Part shown: piece after piece, positions 18,599 to 27,987 of the stretch | How the letters are laid out: the number at the start of each line of letters is the position of its first letter | How positions within the stretch are numbered: the first letter of the stretch is position 1 | Translations under genes and position numbers: made by a program | DNA from: JACPNO01 sp963825405 | GTDB taxonomy: Bacteria > Acidobacteriota > Terriglobia > Bryobacterales > Bryobacteraceae | Direction: 5' to 3' | DNA length: 64,000 nt | Assembly (NCBI GenBank): GCA_963825405.1 | Contig: CAWGTB010000003.1 | Location: forward strand, 1,054,001-1,118,000 | Notes under the pieces: model-generated | The model's input: only the letters and a program-made list of their open reading frames with translations | Told to the model about the DNA's origin: nothing | Database searches by the model: none

Positions 18599-19045
18599 AT
18601 GCGAGTTCCACTCAACGTTTTGGTCTTACCGGATACTAAGTTCGCAATTGAATCGCTGGCAGCGATGCTCCAACGGCCTCCAGGTGCGGTTGTCGATCTG
18701 ATGTCAACGTCGTACCTATCGTCCCTTCCAGCGGACTCCAGAAGCGCAATTGAAGGGCTCAAAGCAGCGTCCGCTTTTCACGCCGCGTCTGCCAGCACCC
18801 TATATGCCTCCGCGCCGCCTGCCACCTATAACTTTTCTCGGCTCTGTTTCCGTAGAGAGGTGATCGAGTCTCTCGGGCAGAATGATCCATTCAGGGTTGT
18901 GACGCCTGGTGGCACGTTCCAGATGACGAAATCTGAGTTTTACCGCGAGTTCAAGAATGTCGTCGGTTCAAAGAGCTACAGCCAAGATGGAATTTATCAT
19001 TATCCCAAGCTGCCGGCGAAGGCAGAGCAATTTCGCATCTCATAG
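18599..19045 (+). CDS. Orphan protein upstream of the dCMP deaminase
   Basis: About 148 residues, not recognised. The open frame extends upstream to 18509, but ATG 18599 is preferred because a promoter ends 7 bases before it. The C-terminal third looks conserved rather than random: F-S-R-L-C-F-R-R-E-V-I, then M-T-K-S-E-F-Y-R-E-F, V-V-G-S-K-S-Y and I-Y-H-Y-P-K-L-P-A-K-A-E-Q-F. The aromatic-rich end suggests a nucleic-acid or protein interaction surface. Base composition is less GC-rich than flanking genes. It is separated by 8 bases from the deaminase gene and probably shares its message. Confidence 0.65.
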   Translation: MRVPLNVLVLPDTKFAIESLAAMLQRPPGAVVDLMSTSYLSSLPADSRSAIEGLKAASAFHAASASTLYASAPPATYNFSRLCFRREVIESLGQNDPFRVVTPGGTFQMTKSEFYREFKNVVGSKSYSQDGIYHYPKLPAKAEQFRIS

Positions 19046-19053
19046 GCATCTCT

Positions 19054-19557
19054 GTGACAACCGGACGGCAACAAGACGACCTGCGCTGGCTGGCTCTTTG
19101 CGCTCAGAAGGGCTGTGAGAGCCCTGACCCGAGGACGAAAATCGGTTGTATCATCGTGCGTCCTGATAAAAGCATGCTCTCCGAGGCCTGCAACACATAT
19201 CCGAAAGGCGTTGTCGATACCATTCAGGACAGAACAGAACCTCCCTTCAAGTACCTATGGATTGAACACGCCGAACGCAATGCGATCTATCTGGCTGCTC
19301 GGCATGGGATCTCGACGGAAGGAGGCACAATGTTCATCGACATAAGCCCCTGCGTGGATTGCGCACGGGCGATCATTCAGGCCGGGTTGGTCGAAATCGT
19401 CATAAACCACGACCGCACCACCGAATACAGGGGCGAACGCTACTCTGGCGAGCACTCAATGGCCTTGGAAATGCTGGCCGAGGCTGGTATTGCAGTGAGG
19501 TTTGTCAGCCCACGATTGATAGCGAGCCAAGTCGAAGATTCATCAGTTGAGGAGTGA
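19054..19557 (+). CDS. dCMP deaminase-like cytidine deaminase
   Basis: A 167-residue zinc-dependent deaminase of the CMP/dCMP deaminase fold. The zinc and catalytic motifs are present: H-A-E in W-I-E-H-A-E-R-N-A, and P-C-x-x-C in I-S-P-C-V-D-C-A-R-A-I. The N-terminal segment (D-P-R-T-K-I-G-C-I-I-V) is typical of dCMP deaminases. The start is GTG 19054, eight bases behind the orphan gene, with no strong ribosome-binding site. Known family members convert dCMP to dUMP; here, outside any thymidylate cluster and next to an orphan and a NYN nuclease, a nucleotide-depletion or base-modification role is possible but unproven. Confidence 0.85.
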   Translation: MTTGRQQDDLRWLALCAQKGCESPDPRTKIGCIIVRPDKSMLSEACNTYPKGVVDTIQDRTEPPFKYLWIEHAERNAIYLAARHGISTEGGTMFIDISPCVDCARAIIQAGLVEIVINHDRTTEYRGERYSGEHSMALEMLAEAGIAVRFVSPRLIASQVEDSSVEE

Positions 19558-19573
19558 AATAACGAGGGGGGGG

Positions 19574-20263
19574 TTAAGACCGTAGTTGTTTGAGCCGGAG
19601 GTACTCTGCCCACGTGATCGAAGTCCCCGAGATAACATCGTCAAGGCGACTTTTCTCAAGGTCTTCCTGAGTGACTTTGAAGACGCTTACCCAATTGCTT
19701 TTCGACTCACCACGTTCGTCGTCATGAGGATGAAAAACAGCTACCTCCCTGCCGTATTCGCTGCCGATCATTTCAATAGCGGGCCAGAAATCGTCATCGC
19801 CGCTCATAAGAACAACGGCATCACAGGGTGAGTGAATATCGTGGCCCTTCCGGATCCTTGGCGCTGCAACGGACCGAGGCAGTAGCGCGTCCCGAATCAT
19901 CCCCAGAACGATATTTGTGTCGGTCCTCTTTTCTACCCGGCCTTTTTGCCTGTCTTCCTTGTGATACCCCTCAACAACCACAACCTTGCCGCCTGTGCCT
20001 TGCTCCAGGGCCGCGAGCCAGAGATTTCGGCGTTGGATCTCACCAGGGTTCATCTCGGTATTGTCGTCGACTCTCGACGTGTAGTACTTGACAGCGCCGA
20101 CTACGTAGCGACCTTCGAATGCGCGGGCGGCGAGTCGCTCGGCGAGTTTCGAGAAATTGCACCATCCCAGATGAAGTGTTGCCCGCTTGTTGATTGAGTA
20201 ATAAAAGTTGTACCCGTCTATGTAGACGTTGACCGTTTTGCGCGGCTGCCCCGGCATGAGCAT
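19574..20263 (-). CDS. NYN-domain (PIN-like) nuclease
   Basis: A 229-residue protein of the NYN/PIN superfamily of RNases. The acidic active-site pattern is visible: I-D-G-Y-N-F near residue 15, E-K-R-T-D-T-N-I in the middle and M-S-G-D-D-D-F-W-P-A-I. These acidic residues would bind catalytic divalent metal. The protein is soluble, with a Lys/Glu-rich C terminus. It converges on the deaminase gene with 16 bases between stops, forming a three-gene patch. ATG 20263 has a perfect TATAAT 6 bases upstream. Targets could be structured RNA; in some systems NYN proteins are toxins or defence effectors. Confidence 0.85.
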   Translation of the reverse strand: MLMPGQPRKTVNVYIDGYNFYYSINKRATLHLGWCNFSKLAERLAARAFEGRYVVGAVKYYTSRVDDNTEMNPGEIQRRNLWLAALEQGTGGKVVVVEGYHKEDRQKGRVEKRTDTNIVLGMIRDALLPRSVAAPRIRKGHDIHSPCDAVVLMSGDDDFWPAIEMIGSEYGREVAVFHPHDDERGESKSNWVSVFKVTQEDLEKSRLDDVISGTSITWAEYLRLKQLRS

Positions 20264-20269
20264 GCAACG

Positions 20270-20275
20270 ATTATA
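20270..20275 (-). promoter_or_regulatory. -10 hexamer TATAAT, 6 bases before ATG of the NYN gene
   Basis: Consensus TATAAT on the minus strand, followed by CGTTGC and ATG 20263. The best single example of the spacing pattern in the window. Confidence 0.55.
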
Positions 20276-20368
20276 GGTCTCTTCTGTCGCGGTCGGCTCC
20301 GTTACGTGCGCCCCCCTCGGTGGCTGGTATCACATGTAGGCCGCGGGCCACCTGCGACGGTCACGAAG

Positions 20369-20401
20369 GGCGCGGCGCTTGTTGCCACGGGTTGCCGCGC
20401 C
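20369..20401. other. GC-rich hairpin in the 20264-20509 gap
   Basis: Arms GGCGCGGC (20369-20376) and GCCGCGCC (20394-20401) form an 8-bp perfect stem with a 17-base loop, not followed by a U-tract. It lies in a 246-base gap between divergent genes. Nothing else in the gap looks like a gene; a structured leader or unknown RNA cannot be excluded. Confidence 0.3.
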
Positions 20402-20497
20402 ACACTCTAGAAAGAAGGAAGTCAGTTTATCTCTGAGACGAGTAGCTTCATTCACAGCACCGAAGCCTAACCCCTACAGGAATTTCGGCCTACTTCC

Positions 20498-20503
20498 GAT
20501 ACT
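20498..20503 (+). promoter_or_regulatory. Weak -10 hexamer GATACT, 6 bases before ATG 20510
   Basis: GATACT matches four of six consensus positions and keeps the 6-base spacing. Upstream is TACTTC twice; no Shine-Dalgarno site. Confidence 0.3.
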
Positions 20504-20509
20504 TCCGCT

Positions 20510-20986
20510 ATGGGCGTGTGGCTCTGGCTTATCCTTCCGGCGGTAGCGGCGCTGGGCTCCGGTGTTCTCTCGTATTGCCTGATGCAATCGCGCCTGGAGG
20601 CAGCGGTGGCGGTAGAGCGCCAGCGCCTGGCTGCTTCCCGCGCCAGCATCGAGGCCCAGAAGCAAACCATGGACGAAACAGTTCGCGCCTCAGCCGAAGA
20701 GGCCCGGCGCAGAGCTTTGGATGAGTTTCTCGCGGATTTGCACGTCGAGGAACGGCGCTACGTGCGGGAACGCCGGATGCTATTTGCCAGCCGCAGAAGC
20801 CTGGTGCTGGCCGAACGCATGTTCTTCCGCAACATTCCTCTCTCCTCTTGGGTTGAGCACGAAATGCCCGTTCAGGAAGGCGCCGATTTGGACGGTCTAG
20901 CGCGGCGGTTGGCTATCTTCCGGCCCGACATCGGAGACATGCTGCCGGCGCCCGGGGGGCGCAAGCTCATTGCGGGTCCGGCGTAG
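20510..20986 (+). CDS. Small membrane-anchored coiled-coil protein
   Basis: A 158-residue protein with one N-terminal membrane segment (W-L-W-L-I-L-P-A-V-A-A-L-G-S-G-V-L-S) followed by about 60 charged residues with heptad character (E-R-Q-R-L-A, A-S-I-E-A-Q-K-Q, E-E-A-R-R-R-A-L). A more globular tail follows (Y-V-R-E-R-R-M-L-F, R-S-L-V-L-A-E-R-M-F-F). I do not recognise a family. The last 20 bases overlap the 3' end of the convergent rlmB gene. It probably acts at the cytoplasmic face of the membrane. Confidence 0.7.
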   Translation: MGVWLWLILPAVAALGSGVLSYCLMQSRLEAAVAVERQRLAASRASIEAQKQTMDETVRASAEEARRRALDEFLADLHVEERRYVRERRMLFASRRSLVLAERMFFRNIPLSSWVEHEMPVQEGADLDGLARRLAIFRPDIGDMLPAPGGRKLIAGPA

Positions 20987-21707
20987 CCTTATCCGCATCG
21001 CCAGATTTGCGTTTCCAGTCGAACAGTACTACGCCGGCGGCTACCGAAACATTGAGCGACGAAATCTTGCCGCTGATCGGAATGCGCACCAGTACGTCGC
21101 AATGCTTGCGCGTCATTTGATGCAGGCCGCGGCCTTCAGCGCCAAAGACCAGGGCGGTTGGGGTGTTGTAGGAAACGCCTTCGTAGTCCTCGTCGCCGCG
21201 CTCGTCGAGGCCATAAATCCAGAAGCCGCGCTCTTTGAGATCTTCCAGCGCCCGATTGACGTTGGTCACGCGCACCACCGGCAAATACTCCAGCGCGCCT
21301 GAAGCGGCTTTCGCCACGGTTTCGGTAAGCCCGGCCGCGCGCCGCTCCGGCACGATCACCGCATCGGCTCCAGCCGCGCAGGCCGTGCGAATGATGGCGC
21401 CCAGGTTGTGCGGATCTTCGATGCCGTCCAGCACCACCAGCAGGCGGGCTTTGGCGGCGACTTCGTCCAACTCGGCATAGCGCTGCTCCGCGCCCAGCGC
21501 CACGACGCCCTGATGGGTAGCTGTGCCGGCAATGCGATCGAGCGCCGGGCGCTCTTCAAATCGCAAAGCCACATTGTGCTCGCGGGCCAGGTCGATGATT
21601 TCCTGTAAACGCGCTCCGCCCGCGCCGCGAGCCACTAGAATGCGGTCCAGTGGACGGCCGGCGCGAAGCGCTTCCGTAACAGGATGAGTGCCGATGAGAA
21701 TGGCCAA
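20967..21707 (-). CDS. rlmB: 23S rRNA (guanosine 2'-O-) methyltransferase, TrmH/RlmB type
   Basis: A SPOUT-class RNA methyltransferase of 246 residues, the usual length. The N-terminal substrate-binding domain starts L-I-G-T-H-P-V-T-E-A-L. The three SPOUT motifs are intact: D-P-H-N-L-G-A-I-I-R-T-A, V-F-G-A-E-G-R-G-L and I-P-I-S-G-K-I-S-S-L-N-V-S-V-A. Known members methylate G2251 of 23S rRNA using S-adenosylmethionine. The start is TTG 21707, six bases after the stop of the upstream adaptor gene, so the genes are probably co-transcribed. Assignment to RlmB rather than another TrmH paralogue is a judgement from overall similarity. Confidence 0.88.
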   Translation of the reverse strand: MAILIGTHPVTEALRAGRPLDRILVARGAGGARLQEIIDLAREHNVALRFEERPALDRIAGTATHQGVVALGAEQRYAELDEVAAKARLLVVLDGIEDPHNLGAIIRTACAAGADAVIVPERRAAGLTETVAKAASGALEYLPVVRVTNVNRALEDLKERGFWIYGLDERGDEDYEGVSYNTPTALVFGAEGRGLHQMTRKHCDVLVRIPISGKISSLNVSVAAGVVLFDWKRKSGDADKATPDPQ

Positions 21708-21713
21708 GGAGAT

Positions 21714-23051
21714 TTACGGTTCGAGCGTAGCCGGGCGGCCGAGGGCGATCTCGTCGCCGGCATTCAGGCCGGCCAGCACGGCAACATGGTTGTTGTTGCG
21801 TTCGCCGAGTTGCACTTCACGAGCGGCAAAGCCCGCGCCGTCGCGCACGTAGGCCAGCGTTTTGCCGTTTTCAGCGGTAATGGCTTCGAGAGGCGCGATC
21901 ACGGCGTCATCCTTGCGATCCAGCAGCACATCGCCGCTGGCGGAAAGGTCGGGAATCAGGCGCGCGTCCTGTCCTTCAATCGCGATGCGCACCGGAATCT
22001 GGCGCAGGTAGTAATTCTGCTGCCAGCCCGCTACGCCGAGGGCGCCAACGCTCACCACTTTGCCGTTCATACGCATGCCGGGAAACGCGTCAAAGCTCAC
22101 TGCGGCAGTCTGCCCCAGACGAATGCCTTCGCTCTCGACCTGGTTCACATTGGCTTCCAACTGCATGCTTGAGGTATCGACAATCTTCATGAACGGCTGC
22201 CCGGGATACACCTGGTCGCCTTCCTTCACTTGCCCCATTTCGCCACCGCGCCAGATGGATTGCATCACCGCCAACCCGCTCATGGACGCGTAAATGGTGA
22301 GCTTTTCCCAATCGTGCTGATGGCGGTCGTGGTGCCGCGTATGGCGGTCTCGGGTGTATTCGAGGATGCGGATTTCGGCGGCCTGCTTCTGCCGCGTGGT
22401 GGCGACATCGCCCAGCACTTGCTTGTGTTGCGCTTCGGCCTCTTCTACGCCAAGTTGCAAAATCTCCTGATCGATTGCGGAGCGAATCTCGGTGGCGTTG
22501 CGATCCAACTTGGCTTTCTCCACCGCGGCCGCGGCGGCGCGGACCATTTGTTGCAGATCTTCCATTTCAATGGCGTGCTCGGCGCGGCGCTTCTTGACGT
22601 CGGCGTCGGCCTGCTGGATGAGCGCGGTCAGGTCGTCGATATGGTCCCGGTAAGCCTGGCCGTCGATCTGCGCGATGAGCTCACCTTTTTTTACGTGCGC
22701 GCCGGAAGGCACCAGTTTCATTAGGACCAGCGAACGGCCCTCATTACCCCCGCGCATGATCGGCGCGACAACCTGGTTGAAGTTGTGCGATCCGGTTACG
22801 CCCGCCACTCGCAGAATTTTAGTTAACGGACCACGCGTCACACGCGCCGTCCGGACGGTTTCCTGCGTGGCCGGTTTTGTCCGCGTTGACTTCAGCGCCC
22901 AATAGCCCAGTCCGCTGATAACTAGTATGCCTACCAACCAGATCCACGCCCTACCTGGGGTACTGGCAGGAGGCGCCGGAGGCACGGCTTGCGGTGTTAG
23001 TTTTGACGGCGGCTCAAGAGGCGCCGGATTAGGACTGGAGAAAGCCGACAT
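21714..23051 (-). CDS. HlyD-type periplasmic adaptor of an efflux system
   Basis: A 445-residue membrane-fusion protein. A proline-rich cytoplasmic start is followed by one membrane helix near 36-54 (W-I-W-L-V-G-I-L-V-I-S-G), then a barrel-sandwich part (G-A-H-V-K-K-G-E-L-I-A-Q-I-D), a long alpha-helical hairpin around residues 140-235 and the return half (E-G-D-Q-V-Y-P-G-Q-P-F-M-K-I-V). A His-rich patch (D-R-H-T-R-H-H-D-R-H-Q-H) sits at the end of the hairpin. No pump gene lies beside it; the FtsX-like permeases elsewhere in the window are candidate partners. The His patch could indicate a metal link, which is inference. Confidence 0.85.
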   Translation of the reverse strand: MSAFSSPNPAPLEPPSKLTPQAVPPAPPASTPGRAWIWLVGILVISGLGYWALKSTRTKPATQETVRTARVTRGPLTKILRVAGVTGSHNFNQVVAPIMRGGNEGRSLVLMKLVPSGAHVKKGELIAQIDGQAYRDHIDDLTALIQQADADVKKRRAEHAIEMEDLQQMVRAAAAAVEKAKLDRNATEIRSAIDQEILQLGVEEAEAQHKQVLGDVATTRQKQAAEIRILEYTRDRHTRHHDRHQHDWEKLTIYASMSGLAVMQSIWRGGEMGQVKEGDQVYPGQPFMKIVDTSSMQLEANVNQVESEGIRLGQTAAVSFDAFPGMRMNGKVVSVGALGVAGWQQNYYLRQIPVRIAIEGQDARLIPDLSASGDVLLDRKDDAVIAPLEAITAENGKTLAYVRDGAGFAAREVQLGERNNNHVAVLAGLNAGDEIALGRPATLEP

Positions 23052-23258
23052 AGAAAGCGTTCAAGGACCCTTTCGATGATACACCATAGACGCGTGGCAA
23101 GCAGTAAAGGTTAGGCGCGCGGGCAGGTATACGACCCGCAATCGCGCCTTGCCGCCCACCCTCCGCCGTTATATGCTGCCTGGGGACTGCAAGAGGCTGT
23201 GGGGGTCTTCTTGCCGAGCCGGAACGGGGAACCAGGAAAGAGAGGGAAGCTCAACCAA

Positions 23259-24519
23259 ATGAACACAGCAATCGCTGAGAAGAGCGCGCACCAACTCGCG
23301 CTCGAAAACTTTGATTTGGCCGCGGATGCGTTGGAACTCGAAGGCGATATCCGGGAAATGATCAAGTATCCCGAGCGCATCCTAACCGTCACTCTGCCGG
23401 TACGCATGGACAACGGGCGCATCCGCCGCTTTGAGGGATTTCGCGTCCAGCACAACACGTCGCGGGGTCCGGCAAAAGGCGGAATCCGCTACCATCCCAA
23501 CGTCACTCTGGAGGAAGTAAAGGCGCTGGCCACCTGGATGACGTGGAAGTGCGCGGTAGTGAATATCCCCTTCGGCGGCGGCAAAGGCGGCGTCACCTGC
23601 AATCCCAAAGACATGTCGCAAGGGGAACTCGAGCGCATGACGCGCCGCTACGCCTCGGCCATCCTGCCTCTCATTGGCCCCGCGCAGGATATTCCCGCGC
23701 CGGATGTGTACACCAATTCGCAGATCATGGCCTGGATCATGGATACCTACAGCATGACGAAAGGGTTTCCGGTTTCCGGCGTCGTGACCGGCAAGCCCAT
23801 CAGCCTGGGCGGTTCGTTGGGACGCAACGAGGCCACTGGCCGCGGCGTGTTCTACACCATCGCAATCCGCGTGCGATCGTTTGCGTATTCCCATCAAGGG
23901 CGCACGCGTGGTGGTGCAGGGGTTTGGCAATGCCGGATCGGTTGCGGCGCATCTGCTCGACAGCGCGCAAGCGCGGGTGGTCGCGGTGAGCGATTCGCGC
24001 GCCTGCATTTACAACAAAAACGGTCTGGACATCCCCAAGCTGATGATGCACAAGGATTCGACCGGCGCGGTCGCGGGCTTTCCGGAAGCGGAGTCCATTT
24101 CCGCGGCCGAACTGCTCGCCTTGGAATGCGAAATTTTGATACCAGCCGCGCTCGAAAACGCCGTTCAAGCCGAGAACGCTGGGCGCGTTCGCGCCAAGAT
24201 TATTGCCGAGGCCGCCAACGGACCTCTCACTCCTGAAGCCGACACCATTCTGGAGGACAAGGGAAGCTTTATCATTCCCGATATCCTGTGCAACGCCGGC
24301 GGCGTCACTGTCTCGTACTTCGAATGGGTGCAGGATGAGCAGCACTTATTCTGGGACGCTCACGATGTTTACGCGCGGCTGGAGCGCGTGATGACGACGT
24401 CGTTTAGCGATGTAGTCAAAATCCGCGATGAGCGCACAGTCAGCATGCGCACGGCGGCCAACATGCTGGGCATCAGCCGCGTAGCGGAAACAACGAGGCT
24501 GCGCGGTCTGTTCCCGTAA
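23259..24519 (+). CDS. gdhA: Glutamate dehydrogenase (one frame change)
   Basis: Glu/Leu/Phe/Val dehydrogenase of about 420 residues that interconverts glutamate and 2-oxoglutarate plus ammonia. Conserved blocks: G-P-A-K-G-G-I-R-Y-H-P, the catalytic region W-K-C-A-V-V-N-I-P-F-G-G-G-K-G-G, P-A-P-D-V-Y-T-N, and the nucleotide site V-V-V-Q-G-F-G-N-A-G-S-V. ATG 23259 gives the family start and has GAGAGGGA upstream. Around 23865-23880 the frame shifts by one, losing a few residues before R-L-R-I-P-I-K-G. A TTGCCG-N17-TATGCT pair near 23149-23177 is a possible promoter. Ends just before repeat copy 2. Confidence 0.9.
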
Positions 24520-24525
24520 ACAAGA

Positions 24526-24655
24526 ATTTCTCGCAGAGACGCAGAGTACGCAGAGAAAATAAGGGTTGGTGGTTTTCCGCGGGTTGTTCCCGGAGATAGA
24601 AAAACTAAGTGGTTGATGTTCTCTGTGCTCTCTGCGCCTCTGCGAGAAATGTGTT
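24526..24655. repeat. Palindromic intergenic repeat, copy 2
   Basis: Left arm contains TTTCTCGCAGAGACGCAGAG at 24527-24546. The right arm is CTCTGCGCCTCTGCGAGAAA near 24630-24649, with one mismatch in the core. About 80 bases separate the arms, longer than in copies 1 and 4. It lies between glutamate dehydrogenase and the PD40-CehA gene. Confidence 0.85.
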
Positions 24656-24693
24656 TGGTGGTCCTCCACGAGAGATTCTTCACCGGATTGTCC

Positions 24694-24699
24694 TACACT
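24694..24699 (+). promoter_or_regulatory. -10 hexamer TACACT, 6 bases before ATG 24706
   Basis: TACACT followed by ATCGCC and the ATG of the PD40-CehA gene; no Shine-Dalgarno site. Confidence 0.4.
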
Positions 24700-24705
24700 A
24701 TCGCC

Positions 24706-27205
24706 ATGCGCAAGATTTGGATCCTGTTCGCCTTGGCGTCAGCGCTCTGCGCCCAGCCTCGCCAGCGGCCCGTGTATCCCGCGGCCAAGACCGGCGGCGA
24801 GTACATGCAGAGCTATTACCTGCCCGCTGCGGCCAGCACGCCGTGGCGCCCGGCCTGGTCGCCCGATGGCCGCGAAATCGCTTTCGCCATGTCCGGCTCC
24901 ATCTGGAAAATTCGCGTGGGCGATACCACCGCGTATGAACTCACAGCCAACGCCACGTACGATTCTTCCCCGGCCTGGTCGCCCGATGGCCGCTGGATCG
25001 CCTACACCGCCGATGACGATGCCAAAAGCGTCAACCTGCGCCTGCTCAACGTGCGCACCGGCGAAAGCACTTCGCTCACCGCCGGCACGCAGGTCAACAC
25101 CGATCCGGCGTGGTCGCCTGATGGCAAGCGCCTGGCCTATGTCTCCACCGCGCCCAACGGCTGGTTCAACGTTTATGTGATGCCGTTTGAAAACGGCACC
25201 GCGGGCGCGCCGATCCAGATCACCAGTGACAATCGCTTCGGACGTGCGCGCCTCTACTTCAGCGATAACGATTTGAACATCGAGCCGACGTGGTCGCCCG
25301 ACGGCAATGAACTCATCCTGCTTTCCAACCGGACGATTCCACTCGGCTCAGGCGGCGTGTGGCGTCTGCCTGCCGAGCCCGACGGCATGTCCAAGGGCCG
25401 TCTAATTCTGCAGGAGCAGACGCTGTTTCGCACCATGCCGCAGTGGTCGCCCGATGGCAAGCGCATTCTGTATAGTTCACATCGCGGCGCACAGTTCACC
25501 AACCTCTATGTGCTGCCGGCGGTGGGCGGCGAGCCCTATCAGATGACGTTCGGCGAATGGGATCACTTCGAGCCGCGCTGGTCGCCCGATGGCCAGTGGA
25601 TCGTCTACGTTTCGAACCAGCACGGGTTGTCCGATTTGCGCCTGCTGCGCACTTTCGGCGGTGACGAGCGGCTTGTGGACATCCGGCGCCGCATCTATCG
25701 CCGGCCCATGGGCACGCGTGCAGGTGACGGTGCGCGATGTTTCGACCAACGCCGCTACGCCCGCCCGTTTGTACGCGCGCGCGTCCGACGGAAAAACCTA
25801 CGCGCCGACGGATGCGTATCAGCGCGTTGCGCCGCGCACCAACGAGCATTTTTTCCACATGGCGGGCAGCAGCACGCTCGAAGTTCCCGCCGGGCGCTTG
25901 GAACTCGAAGCCACCAAAGGCTTCGAATATTGGCCACGCAAAGAAACCATCGACGTGAAGCCCGGCGAGGTTACCAAGGTCGAGCTAACGCTCTCACGCA
26001 TCACCAATCTCAAGCCTGAGGGCTGGTACAACGGCAGCAATCATATCCATATGAACTACGGCGGCAATCTGCACAACACACCGGAAAACATGATGTTCAT
26101 GGCCGCAGCCGAAGACAACGATGTCGTCGGCGATTTGATCTGCAATAAGGACAACCGCGTCTTCGATCATCAATTCTTCACCGGCGCGCTCGACGCCCGG
26201 TCGACGCAAGATCGCCTGCTGTATTTCAATGAGGAATACCGCCCGCCCTTTTACGGCCACGTTTCTCTAATCAACATGGCCCGCAATCTAATCTCGCCGT
26301 TCACCACCGGCTACGAAGGCACAGCCATCGAGAGCCTGTACCCGAGCAACACCGACATGTTTCGTCTGGCGCGGCAGCAAGGCGCGATTGGCGGCTACGT
26401 GCATCCCTGGTTCAGCGATCCTCTGAAATCCGGCTACGGCGGCGCGCGTGGATTTCCCGTCGACCTGGCACTGGGCCTGACCGAATATCTGGAAGTGCTC
26501 ACTGGCGCGATGGGCGTGAACTTCGCCGCCGACGTCTGGCATCGCGCCTTGAACTGCGGCTTCCGTATCACAGGAACGGGCGGGGAAGATTCCATTTCGA
26601 GCCTTCATCGCACGGCCATCCTCGGCGCCGATCGCACCTATGCGTACCTGGGAAACAAGCTGGACTACGCGGCGTGGATTGCGGCATTCCGCACGGGCCG
26701 GACGTTTTTCACCAACGGGCCGCTGCTCGATTTCCGTATGGACCTGCACCGTCCCGGCGACGAAATCCAATTGCCAGCCGAAGGCGGCTCGCTCGATCTG
26801 TACGGCAAGCTGCAATCCGTAGTGCAGGTCGACCGGCTGGAGGTGGTGAACAACGGGCAGGTGATCGAATCGGTGAACGTGGCCGCGCCGGGCAACACAG
26901 CCGAGATCCGCAAAACCATTCAGATTTCAAAAAGTGGTTGGTACACGTTGCGCGCGATCGGATCGAAGTCCCAGCGTCCCACCGATGACGATTTCCCGTA
27001 CGCCGAGACCAGCCCGGTCTACGTCCGCTGCGGCAATGGCCTGGTGCGCTCGCGCGTCGATGCCGAGTACTTCATCCGCTGGATCGACGACATTACGAAG
27101 CAAGCGAGCGAGCATCCCGGCTGGCGCTCAGAGGCCGAGAAAAAATCCGTGCTGGCGCAATTTGCGGAAGCGCGCAAGGTGTTCGAGAAGCGGGCGGGCG
27201 AGTAA
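24706..27205 (+). CDS. Secreted PD40 beta-propeller fused to a CehA/McbA-type PHP domain (one frame change)
   Basis: About 833 residues once repaired. A signal peptide (W-I-L-F-A-L-A-S-A-L-C-A) is followed by at least six PD40/TolB-type blades, each with W-S-P-D-G (residues about 45-330). The frame changes near 25711 (one extra G in ATGGG). The C-terminal half carries a carboxypeptidase-like beta segment and then a metal-dependent hydrolase region: G-S-N-H-I-H-M-N-Y-G-G-N, Y-V-H-P-W-F-S-D-P, and G-S-K-S near the end. These His motifs match the CehA/McbA PHP-like phosphoesterase family. It probably acts on an extracellular substrate; which one is not visible. Confidence 0.85.
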
Positions 27206-27210
27206 CGGAC

Positions 27211-27936
27211 TCAGCGATTCATTTTGGACTGGATGAAAGACCAATCGCCGGCTAGCGCCTGGCTTGCGTCCGAATAAGACTTCTGGCCGTACAGGTGGCG
27301 GTGCAACACGAAAGACATCTTCCTCCTGCTCCATTGGTAAACATCGTATTGAAAAGGGCTGTCGCAATAGTGGCACTGTTCTTCAAACGGAGTTGTTGTG
27401 GCGTTCCAATTCCGATCCGCGATCACCAAAAATACCGAGTTCAACCACCGCAGTCCGTGTGTGCTGGAATCGTAGAACTGTGCGGCCGTTATATCTGCAA
27501 AGGAGCCTTTGGCCTTCTGATATGCAAGGATGTGCTCGACGGAGCCGTAGTCCGATGCCCCTTGAGAACCGGAATGGAATAAGATTTCCGGAATGCCATC
27601 ACGCGTCACATCCCGGATTTCAAGGTAGTCGTCCATGTAGAAACGCGATTTACGTTCCTCAGATGTTGTGACGCCTTCCTTCACGAAGTCATAGATAACC
27701 TTGTCACCCTGCAGAACGAGGAGTTGCACATCGTGCAGAGCCTGCTCGGCTCCGCCGGTATCCGTGGGCTCGGATGATCGCAGCAGCATGACCGTGAAAG
27801 GGCCGGCATGAGCATCAGAGGTTGCCTTCTTTTGCTTGATCAGCTCCCATCGGTTGTCCGGAATCTCCTCTTTCTGTGCCCATCCGGTCGCACAACTGAA
27901 TACGAGGATTCCTACCGCAGCTCGGAAGGCGTGCAT
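27211..27936 (-). CDS. Exported hypothetical protein
   Basis: A 241-residue protein with a signal peptide of about 20 residues (V-G-I-L-V-F-S-C-A-T-G-W-A). One stretch, I-R-D-V-T-R-D-G-I-P-E-I-L, resembles the D-x-D-G-x calcium motif of FG-GAP/VCBS-like proteins. Near the C terminus there is a C-H-Y-C pair and the basic segment S-R-R-K-M-S-F-V-L-H-R-H. Base composition is less GC-rich than its neighbours. A GAAGGACAG site precedes ATG 27936. It is convergent with the PD40-CehA gene. I cannot name a function. Confidence 0.72.
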   Translation of the reverse strand: MHAFRAAVGILVFSCATGWAQKEEIPDNRWELIKQKKATSDAHAGPFTVMLLRSSEPTDTGGAEQALHDVQLLVLQGDKVIYDFVKEGVTTSEERKSRFYMDDYLEIRDVTRDGIPEILFHSGSQGASDYGSVEHILAYQKAKGSFADITAAQFYDSSTHGLRWLNSVFLVIADRNWNATTTPFEEQCHYCDSPFQYDVYQWSRRKMSFVLHRHLYGQKSYSDASQALAGDWSFIQSKMNR

Positions 27937-27987
27937 CTGTCCTTCAAGAGTTTGGCAGAGTCAAAACATTAATAGCTACCGCAATAG

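Noticed and set aside
18509..20280. Prophage or integrated plasmid
   Set aside because: No integrase, capsid, replication or attachment-site sequence; only three genes of altered composition.
20264..20509. tRNA or riboswitch in the gap before 20510
   Set aside because: No T-loop, anticodon arm or known aptamer pattern was found; only a simple hairpin.
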